DNA of 16,829 nucleotides from an uncultured Oscillospiraceae bacterium (GTDB lineage Bacteria > Bacillota > Clostridia > Oscillospirales > Oscillospiraceae): positions 1-16,829 of the forward strand of contig CAKTGM010000035.1 in assembly GCA_934561515.1 (NCBI GenBank), in the 5' to 3' direction. Of this stretch, positions 6,787-12,638 are shown in pieces. The notes below the pieces were generated by a model that was not told the origin of the DNA, searched no databases, and saw only the letters and a list, made by a program, of their open reading frames with translations. The position numbers and the translations under genes were made by a program. The first letter of the stretch is position 1, and the number at the start of each line of letters is the position of its first letter.

Positions 6787-8211
6787 ATGTCAACACCGAT
6801 CGAAGCCACCATGGAGGCTACGCTATTTTCCGCCGTGCGCACCATCAACGAATACCTGAGCAACTATGTTCTGGTCTTCTTGCTGCTGGGCGTCGGCATC
6901 TGGTACACCGCGAAGACGAACTTCGTCCAGCTCCGCTGCTTCAAGGAGGGCTGGAACAAGGTCTTCGGCAACCTCACGCTCAACGGCAAGAAGGGCGGCG
7001 GCGGCATGAGCTCGTTCCAGGCGCTCGCCACCGCCATCGCCGCGCAGGTCGGCACGGGCATCATCGTCGGCGTTGCCGGCGCCATCCTCACCGGCGGCCC
7101 CGGCGCGGTGTTCTGGATGTGGGTCATCTCGTTTTTCGGCATGGCCACCATCTACGCCGAGGCGACGCTCGCGCAGGAGACGCGCATCGTCGACGAGGAC
7201 GGCTCCATCCGCGGCGGCCCGGTCTACTATATCACCACCGCCTTCAAGGGCCGCTTCGGCAAGTTCCTCGCGGGTTTCTTCGCCGTTGCCATCATCCTCG
7301 CCCTCGGCTTCATGGGCTGCATGGTGCAGTCCAACTCCATCGGCGCAACGATGGAGACCGCCTTCGGCATCCGCTCCTGGGTCATCGGCCTCATTCTCGT
7401 CGCCATCTGCTCGTTCATCTTCCTCGGCGGCGTGCAGCGCCTCGCCTCCGTCACGGAGAAGGTCGTGCCCATCATGGCGGCGGTCTTCCTCGCTGGCGGA
7501 CTCATCGTGCTCGCCGTCCGCATCAGGTATATCCCCGAGACGTTCGGCATGATCTTCCGCTACGCCTTTGAGCCGCAGGCCATCATCGGCGGCGGCTTCG
7601 GCTATGCCATCAAGACCGCCATCTCGCAGGGCGCGAAGCGCGGTCTCTTCTCCAACGAGGCCGGCATGGGCTCCACGCCCCACGCCCACGCGCTCGCCAA
7701 CGTCAAGAATCCCCACGAGCAGGGCGTCGTCGCCATCATCGGCGTGTTCATCGATATGTTCATCATCCTCACGCTCAATGCGCTCGTCATCATCTCCACG
7801 CTCTACGCGGGCGATGGCCCGCTCGCAGGCTGCGGCGCGGCGGCGGCCAGCACCGTCTTCAACAAGACGAACCTCGCCCAGAATGCCTTCGGCACGGTCT
7901 TCGGCCAGAACGCAGGCAATATGTTTGTCGCGGTGTGCCTCTTCTTCTTCGCCTTCTCCACCATTCTCAGCTGGAACCTCTTCGGCAAGATCAACATGAC
8001 CTACCTCTTCGGTGAGAAGAGCGGCGGCGCTTACACCTGCCTTGCGCTCATCTTCATCTTCCTCGGCACCGCGATGTCCAACGACCTCGTCTGGGAGCTG
8101 AGCGATATGTTCAATCAGCTCATGGTCATCCCCAACGTCATCGCCCTCTTTGCCCTCACAAGCCACGTCATCAGGCACTCCCACCGCTCGGACAAGCCCT
8201 CCGGCAAATAA
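6787..8211 (+). CDS. Alanine/glycine:cation symporter (AGCS family), paralog 1
   Basis: 474 residues, normal for the AGCS (SAF) family of Na+-coupled alanine/glycine importers in the cytoplasmic membrane. Family marks: LATAIAAQVGTG (80-91), TGGPGAVFWMWV just after it, QETRI…GGPVYYI, and GLFSNEAGMGSTPHAHA in the second half. About ten or eleven hydrophobic helices are visible. The start is ATG 6787, six bases after AAGGGAG (6774-6780). The riboswitch upstream points to glycine as signal and probable substrate. Oddity: the usual GTGNI motif reads GTGII, with Ile92 (codon ATC, 7060-7062) in place of Asn. The neighbouring paralog keeps Asn. A strong terminator closes the gene, so it is a single-gene transcript. 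Confidence 0.93.
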   Translation: MSTPIEATMEATLFSAVRTINEYLSNYVLVFLLLGVGIWYTAKTNFVQLRCFKEGWNKVFGNLTLNGKKGGGGMSSFQALATAIAAQVGTGIIVGVAGAILTGGPGAVFWMWVISFFGMATIYAEATLAQETRIVDEDGSIRGGPVYYITTAFKGRFGKFLAGFFAVAIILALGFMGCMVQSNSIGATMETAFGIRSWVIGLILVAICSFIFLGGVQRLASVTEKVVPIMAAVFLAGGLIVLAVRIRYIPETFGMIFRYAFEPQAIIGGGFGYAIKTAISQGAKRGLFSNEAGMGSTPHAHALANVKNPHEQGVVAIIGVFIDMFIILTLNALVIISTLYAGDGPLAGCGAAAASTVFNKTNLAQNAFGTVFGQNAGNMFVAVCLFFFAFSTILSWNLFGKINMTYLFGEKSGGAYTCLALIFIFLGTAMSNDLVWELSDMFNQLMVIPNVIALFALTSHVIRHSHRSDKPSGK

Positions 8212-8229
8212 AACGCACGGTTTTCCGCC

Positions 8230-8266
8230 GGGCGGCCGCAAAAAAGATTTGCGGCCGCCCTTTTCT
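8230..8266 (+). terminator. Rho-independent terminator of symporter 1
   Basis: GGGCGGCCGCAAA (8230-8242) and TTTGCGGCCGCCC (8248-8260) form a perfect 13-bp stem with a 5-base loop, followed by TTTTCT. It separates the first symporter unit from the second. Confidence 0.93.
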
Positions 8267-8274
8267 TATGCACG

Positions 8275-8299
8275 CATTTTGCAGCTTTTCCTTCATTTT
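8275..8299 (+). repeat. Shared upstream element, copy 2
   Basis: CATTTTGCAGCTTTTCCTTCATTTT corresponds to 6403-6426. It begins nine bases after the terminator tract of symporter 1 and 100 bases before the next -35. The rest of 8300-8399 is AT-rich; I see no gene in it. Confidence 0.45.
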
Positions 8300-8399
8300 T
8301 CGTCCTTCCTTTCCATAATCATTAAAATAGCAAAAGTTCATCATCAATTTGCATAATCTTGGTTAAAAAATTTTGGTGCTTTTGGAAAGGCCGCTTCTC

Positions 8400-8428
8400 T
8401 TGACTTCTTCTTAGCGGCGTGTTACGCT
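8400..8428 (+). promoter_or_regulatory. Promoter of the second glycine riboswitch
   Basis: TTGACT (8400-8405), a 17-base spacer and TACGCT (8423-8428), the last preceded by TGT (8420-8422), an extended -10. The start would be around 8434, directly before GCTGAAACAAGCGA. The -10 itself is weak (3/6), so the extended motif probably matters. Confidence 0.55.
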
Positions 8429-8433
8429 TTTAA

Positions 8434-8575
8434 AGCTGAAACAAGCGAATATCTGCCGATGACGCTTTCGGGATCACGCAAACCGAAGGCCGAGGAAACT
8501 CTGGAGAACTCATTGAATTGAGTGCCGAAGGTGCAAGGCCGCATGGCCGAATCTCTCAGGCAAAGGGACAGAGGA
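8434..8575 (+). promoter_or_regulatory. Glycine riboswitch (single aptamer) of the second AGCS symporter
   Basis: The aptamer spans 8499-8573. P1 is CTCTG (8499-8503) with CAGAG (8569-8573), perfectly paired. GAGA (8504-8507) pairs with TCTC (8552-8555). ACTCA (8508-8512) pairs with TGAGT (8519-8523). The core is GCCGAAGGTGCAA (8524-8536). A short GGCC-GCAT-GGCC arm (8537-8548) comes next, then AATCTCTCAGGCAAAGGGAC. As in unit 1 there is only one core, and the transcript opens with GCTGAAACAAGCGA. The 8449-8498 leader differs from unit 1. A terminator follows at 8636-8675. Confidence 0.93.
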
Positions 8576-8635
8576 GCGAGGACGATTTTTTCGCCGCGCG
8601 CCGCTTGTTCCCGCACCCAATCAAATGTCTCCTCC

Positions 8636-8675
8636 GGAGTTGCTGATGTTCGTATCGGCAACTTCTTTGTTTTTT
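8636..8675 (+). terminator. Riboswitch-controlled intrinsic terminator, unit 2
   Basis: GGAGTTGCTGAT (8636-8647) pairs with ATCGGCAACTTC (8654-8665) over 12 bp with two G-U pairs and a 6-base loop, then TTTGTTTTTT. The ribosome binding site AGGAG (8676-8680) begins immediately after the T tract. Confidence 0.9.
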
Positions 8676-8690
8676 AGGAGAGAGAGAGTT

Positions 8691-10109
8691 ATGATTCAAT
8701 CCATCGAAGCTGCGTTGTACCCAATTGCCTGCAAGATCAATGAGTATCTGAGCAACTACATTCTCGTGTTCCTGCTGATTGGCGTAGGCCTTTGGTACTC
8801 CATCAAGACCCGCTTCGTCCAGATCCGCTGCTTCAAAGAGGGCTGGAACAGCGTGTTCGGCAACCTGTCGCTCAACGGCAAGAAGCACGAGAGCGGCATG
8901 AGCTCCTTCCAGGCGCTCGCCACCGCCATTGCCGCGCAGGTCGGCACGGGCAACATCGTCGGCGCTTCCGGCGCCATCCTCACTGGCGGCCCCGGCGCCA
9001 TCTTCTGGATGTGGCTGATCGCCTTCTTCGGCATGGCGACCATCTACGCCGAAGCGACGCTCGCGCAGGAGACGCGCATCGTCGAGGAGGACGGCAACAT
9101 CAAGGGCGGCCCCGTGTACTACATCACCACGGCCTTTAAGGGCGGCCTCGGCAAGTTCCTCGCCGGCTTCTTCGCCATCGCCATCACGCTGGCGCTCGGC
9201 TTCTTCGGCTGCATGGTGCAGTCCAACTCCATCGGCTCCACGATGCAGACTGCCTTCGGCATCCCGTCCTGGATCGTCGGTCTCGTGCTCGTCGCCATCT
9301 GCGGCTTCATCTTCATCGGCGGCGTGCAGCGCCTCGCCTCCGTCACTGAGAAGGTCGTCCCCATCATGGCTGCGATCTTCCTGCTCGGCGGCCTCATCGT
9401 TCTCATCGCCCGCATCAAGTATCTCCCCGCGACCTTCGGCATGATCTTCAAGTATGCCTTCGCTCCGCAGGCCATCATCGGCGGCGGCTTCGGCTATGCC
9501 ATCAAGACTGCCATCTCTCAGGGCGCCAAGCGCGGCCTCTTCTCCAATGAGGCCGGTATGGGTTCTACCCCTCACGCCCACGCGCTCGCGCACGTCAAGT
9601 GCCCGCACGACCAGGGCGTTGTCGCCATGATCGGCGTGTTCATCGATACCTTCGTCGTCCTGACCCTCAACGCGCTCGTCATCATCTCCACCCTCTACAC
9701 TGAGGGCGGCCCCCTCCACGAGTGCGGCGCTGCCGCCGCGTCCACCACGCTCGGCAAGGCCAACCTCGCCCAGACTGCCTTCGGCGTCGTCTTCGGCGAG
9801 ACCGCGGGCAATATGTTCGTTGCGATCTGCCTGTTCTTCTTCGCCTTCTCCACCATCCTCGGCTGGAACCTCTTCGGCAAGATCAACGTCGCTTACCTCT
9901 TCGGCAAGAAGAGCGTCCTCGTCTACACCTTCCTCGCGCTCATCTTCATCTTCCTCGGCACGATGATGGCCAACGACCTCGTCTGGGAGCTGAGCGATAT
10001 GTTCAACAACCTCATGGTCATCCCGAACGCCATCGCCCTCTTCGCCCTGACGAACCTCGTCGTCAAGCACGCCAACGACCCCGCCAACGACCTCAAGAAA
10101 AAGAAGTAA
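8691..10109 (+). CDS. Alanine/glycine:cation symporter (AGCS family), paralog 2
   Basis: 472 residues and alignable end to end with the first symporter, sharing most residues in the central helices. It keeps the canonical GTGNI motif (Asn88, codon AAC at 8952-8954), TGGPGAIFWMWL, GGPVYYI and FSNEAGMGSTPHAHA. It is a membrane importer for alanine or glycine coupled to sodium, with glycine implied by its riboswitch. The start is ATG 8691, ten bases after AGGAG (8676-8680). An upstream in-frame ATG at 8625 would place the terminator inside the gene and is rejected. The C-terminus is a short Lys-rich tail. It is a single-gene transcript bounded by the riboswitch terminator and the terminator at 10127-10163. 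Confidence 0.94.
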   Translation: MIQSIEAALYPIACKINEYLSNYILVFLLIGVGLWYSIKTRFVQIRCFKEGWNSVFGNLSLNGKKHESGMSSFQALATAIAAQVGTGNIVGASGAILTGGPGAIFWMWLIAFFGMATIYAEATLAQETRIVEEDGNIKGGPVYYITTAFKGGLGKFLAGFFAIAITLALGFFGCMVQSNSIGSTMQTAFGIPSWIVGLVLVAICGFIFIGGVQRLASVTEKVVPIMAAIFLLGGLIVLIARIKYLPATFGMIFKYAFAPQAIIGGGFGYAIKTAISQGAKRGLFSNEAGMGSTPHAHALAHVKCPHDQGVVAMIGVFIDTFVVLTLNALVIISTLYTEGGPLHECGAAAASTTLGKANLAQTAFGVVFGETAGNMFVAICLFFFAFSTILGWNLFGKINVAYLFGKKSVLVYTFLALIFIFLGTMMANDLVWELSDMFNNLMVIPNAIALFALTNLVVKHANDPANDLKKKK

Positions 10110-10126
10110 AACCCCTTCCGTCAAAT

Positions 10127-10163
10127 AAAAAAGGACCGTTTCCGATCGGAAACGGTCCTTTTT
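10127..10163. terminator. Bidirectional Rho-independent terminator
   Basis: GGACCGTTTCC (10133-10143) and GGAAACGGTCC (10148-10158) pair perfectly around GATC, flanked by A6 on the left and T5 on the right. It serves the convergent symporter 2 (+) and the CoA-transferase operon (-). Confidence 0.95.
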
Positions 10164-10172
10164 ATATGCATT

Positions 10173-11489
10173 TTAAAAGTGCTCGCGCGCGTATTTCAGC
10201 AGCTCCTCGCGGAAATCCGGGTGCGCGATGGAGGCCATCGCCTCCGCGCGCTCGCGCAAGCTCTTGCCCATCAGGCGCGCCACGCCGTACTCCGTCGCCA
10301 CGCAGTCGATCATCGTGCGCGGGGCGGAAACGGTGCTGCCGCTCAGGATGGCCGCAACGATGTTGCTCCTGCGCTCGCCGTCCTTCGTCACGCGCGAGGA
10401 ATTGATGCAGATAAAGCCCTTGCCGCCCCTGGAGCGGAACGCGCCCTCGAGGAAGTCCATCTGCCCGCCGATGCCCGAAAGCTGGCGCGTGAGCGCGCTC
10501 TCGGCGTTCTCCTGCCCCATGAGGTCGAGCTGCACGCCGCCGTTGATGCTGATGACGTTGCTGAGGCGTCCGATGCGCTCGACGGAGTGGATGTAGTCAA
10601 GGTCGCCGGGGTGGAAGCGCTCCGGCTCTTCGTCGAGCCAGTCGTAAAGCGCCTGCGAGCCCATCGCAAGGTTCCAGCTTGCAAGGCCCGTGTCGAGCTC
10701 CTTGCGCGCGCCCGTCAGCTTGCCCGCGCGGTAAAGCTCAAGGAAGGCGTCCGAGATCGTGCCCGTGTGGCAGCCGAGGTCGCGCTTGTCGGACGCTGCG
10801 AGCATCTTGGCGACCGTATACGGCACGCCGCCCACGCCGAGCGAAAGCGTCGCCCCGTCGGGGATCTCGTCCACCACGAGCTTTGCGATGGCGATGTCCG
10901 TCTCGCTCGGCGCGCGGTAGGCGCGCAGGGGCAGCGGCTCGTGCTCTCCCTCAACAACGTAGTCCGCCTCGCTCAGGTGCACGCGGTGCGAGCCGTCCAC
11001 GCCCTGCAAGCGCGGATAGCGCTCGTTGATCTCAAAGATGACCGTGCGGGCGCTCTCAAGGATCGTCCGCCACGCATAGTTTGAAATGCCAAGGCCGCAG
11101 TAACCGTCCTCGTCGGGGCGCGACACCGGCACGAAGGCCACGTCGCAGCGGATGTGCCCGTCGCGGTAGAGGTAGGGAAGATACCTGAGCGCCACGGGCA
11201 GGAAGCGCACAAGACCGCGCGACTGGAGCTTTCGCTCGTAGTCGCCGATGTGCCAGCTATAGTAGGTGAAGCTCTCCTGCTCGGGATCGGACTCCACAAT
11301 CTCGATGCGCGGCCGGATGACAAGCCCGCCGCGCACCTTCACGTCCTTCACCTTCCCCCGGCGCGCGGCGAGCGCGCGGTCCAGCAGCTCGGGGAAGCCC
11401 GCGCCGAAGCCGTAATCCACCCAGTCGCCGTCGCGGACGGCCAGAACCGCCTCCTCCGGCGTGACAAATTTCCCTTTGATCTTCTCCAT
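10173..11489 (-). CDS. Acetyl-CoA hydrolase/transferase family protein (butyryl-CoA:acetate CoA-transferase-like) lacking the usual catalytic Glu
   Basis: 438 residues, full length for the family that includes butyryl-CoA:acetate and 4-hydroxybutyrate CoA-transferases. Recognisable blocks are AVRDGDWVDYGFG (17-29), FTYYSWHIGDYERK (74-87), LSLGVGGVPYTVAK (215-228, CoA-binding region), a GIGGQMDF block and TEYGVARLMGKSLRERAEA near the C-terminus. In active relatives the segment after the CoA-binding loop reads LGxHTEM, and its Glu forms the glutamyl-CoA intermediate. Here it reads LGCHTGTISDAF, with Gly243 (codon at plus 10761-10763) at that place. The enzyme may be inactive, may use another residue or may be a hydrolase. 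AAAGGAAA precedes the ATG. It is the last gene of the leftward operon, 22 bases after nnrD. Confidence 0.85.
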   Translation of the reverse strand: MEKIKGKFVTPEEAVLAVRDGDWVDYGFGAGFPELLDRALAARRGKVKDVKVRGGLVIRPRIEIVESDPEQESFTYYSWHIGDYERKLQSRGLVRFLPVALRYLPYLYRDGHIRCDVAFVPVSRPDEDGYCGLGISNYAWRTILESARTVIFEINERYPRLQGVDGSHRVHLSEADYVVEGEHEPLPLRAYRAPSETDIAIAKLVVDEIPDGATLSLGVGGVPYTVAKMLAASDKRDLGCHTGTISDAFLELYRAGKLTGARKELDTGLASWNLAMGSQALYDWLDEEPERFHPGDLDYIHSVERIGRLSNVISINGGVQLDLMGQENAESALTRQLSGIGGQMDFLEGAFRSRGGKGFICINSSRVTKDGERRSNIVAAILSGSTVSAPRTMIDCVATEYGVARLMGKSLRERAEAMASIAHPDFREELLKYAREHF

Positions 11490-11511
11490 CGATCGTGTTT
11501 CCTTTCTCTTT

Positions 11512-12393
11512 TCAGCAAAGCTCTTTGAATGCCCCCGGCAACCCCCGCTCGATGAGCGCGAGCGGGCTTGCGCAGTAGGCTGTCATCTCTTCTTCCAGCA
11601 GCTCGCCCGCGCGGCCGTGCAGCCACACGCCGAGCGCCGCGGCCTCCGCCGCGCCCGCCCCCTGACAGAGGAGCGAGGCGATCAGCCCCGTCAGCACATC
11701 GCCGCTGCCGCCCTTCGAGAGCGCCGAGGTGCCGCTCGTGTTGCGGTACAGCGTCCCGTCCGGCAGCGCGATGAGCGTCCGGTGACCCTTGAGCACCACG
11801 ACGCAGCCGTGCGCCCGCGCAAAGCCGCAGGCATAGGCCGCGCGGTCCTTTGAGGAAAGCTCCTCCAGCGTCCGCCCGCTCAATCGGGCAAATTCCCCGT
11901 CGTGCGGCGTTAAGATCGTCACGCGGCCGCGCCGCTCGCAGAGTTTCTCCGCGCAGCCCGCAAGGGCGTTCAGACCGTCCGCGTCCAGCACCAGCGGCCC
12001 CTTTACCTGCCGCAGCAACGCGTGGACGAGCTGCCCGGTCTCCCCTCCGCGCCCGAGGCCAGGGCCGAGCGCGACCACATCGCAGGCATTTAACTTATCC
12101 TGCATCGCCTCAAGCGACGCGATGCACAGCTTTCCGTCTTTTTCCGGCAGGGGAAAGGGCATCGCCCCCGCACATTTTGCCGCCTCGACCGCCCAGATGC
12201 TCTCCGGCACGCCGAGATAGGTGAGGCCGCAGCCCGAATGCTCCGCCGCGCTCGCCGTGAGATACGGCGCGCCCGTGTAGAGCGCGCAGCCGCCGAGGAC
12301 CAGGAGCTTCCCAAAGCTCCCCTTGTGCCCGTCCGCCCTGCGCGGCGGCAGGATGCGCTTCGCATATGCGCGGTCAATGATCGTCTCTTTCAT
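11512..12393 (-). CDS. nnrD: ADP-dependent (S)-NAD(P)H-hydrate dehydratase
   Basis: 293 residues, a single-domain ribokinase-like enzyme that repairs hydrated NADH and NADPH in the cytoplasm. Motifs are GHKGSFGKLLVLGG (22-35), ALGPGLG (108-114), LDADGLNAL (136-144), ILTPHDGEF (160-168), VVVLKGH (198-204) and GGSGDVLTG (228-236) with the catalytic Asp232. The NnrE epimerase domain, often fused at the N-terminus, is absent. The start is ATG 12393 because GGAGGAAGG sits just upstream. A TTG at 12411 is in frame but lies upstream of that ribosome binding site. The first 20 bases overlap the end of the GIY-YIG gene, implying coupled translation. Confidence 0.92.
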   Translation of the reverse strand: MKETIIDRAYAKRILPPRRADGHKGSFGKLLVLGGCALYTGAPYLTASAAEHSGCGLTYLGVPESIWAVEAAKCAGAMPFPLPEKDGKLCIASLEAMQDKLNACDVVALGPGLGRGGETGQLVHALLRQVKGPLVLDADGLNALAGCAEKLCERRGRVTILTPHDGEFARLSGRTLEELSSKDRAAYACGFARAHGCVVVLKGHRTLIALPDGTLYRNTSGTSALSKGGSGDVLTGLIASLLCQGAGAAEAAALGVWLHGRAGELLEEEMTAYCASPLALIERGLPGAFKELC

Positions 12394-12637
12394 CGTTACC
12401 TTCCTCCGCAAGCTTCAGTTTTTCCGCGCGCGGCAGCTTCTTGATGGTGGCCTCCCGCCGCAGCGCCGCGCCCTTGTCGCCGCACGCCTCGCGGTAGACG
12501 ACCGCAAGCGGCGGATGCGAGCGCGTATACTTTGCCCCGCGAGCGCTCCTGTGCTCTTCAAATCGCCGCTCCACATCCGTTGCGCTGCCCGTGTAGAGCG
12601 AGCCGTCCGCGCACAGAAGCATATAAACGTACCACAT
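12374..12637 (-). CDS. Small GIY-YIG domain protein (YhbQ/YazA type)
   Basis: 87 residues consisting of one GIY-YIG nuclease-like domain. WYVYMLLCADGSLYTG (2-17) holds the paired Tyr/Gly motif. DVERRFEEH carries the conserved Arg. ALRREATIKKLPRAEKLKL carries the conserved Glu and the basic tail. The family (UPF0213, E. coli YhbQ, B. subtilis YazA) has an uncertain role, probably in nucleic-acid repair. The ATG lies one base after the stop of the protease gene (TGAGATG), and no good ribosome binding site is seen, so it is probably translated by coupling. Its 3' end overlaps nnrD by 20 bases. Confidence 0.88.
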   Translation of the reverse strand: MWYVYMLLCADGSLYTGSATDVERRFEEHRSARGAKYTRSHPPLAVVYREACGDKGAALRREATIKKLPRAEKLKLAEEGNDERDDH

Positions 12638-12638
12638 C

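Noticed and set aside
7060..7062. GTGII in symporter 1 as a sign of pseudogenisation
   Set aside because: The rest of the gene is intact, with good promoter, riboswitch, ribosome binding site and terminator, so functional divergence is more likely.
8556..10124. Long minus-strand frames opposite both symporters (6823-8241 and 8556-10124)
   Set aside because: Both are rich in Asp, Glu, Gly and Ala, mirror the symporter codons, and resemble each other only because the sense genes are paralogs. The second runs through the riboswitch and terminator.
12394..12411. TTG start at 12411 for nnrD
   Set aside because: It is upstream of the GGAGGAAGG ribosome binding site that serves ATG 12393, and the extra MRRKVT residues are not expected in the family.
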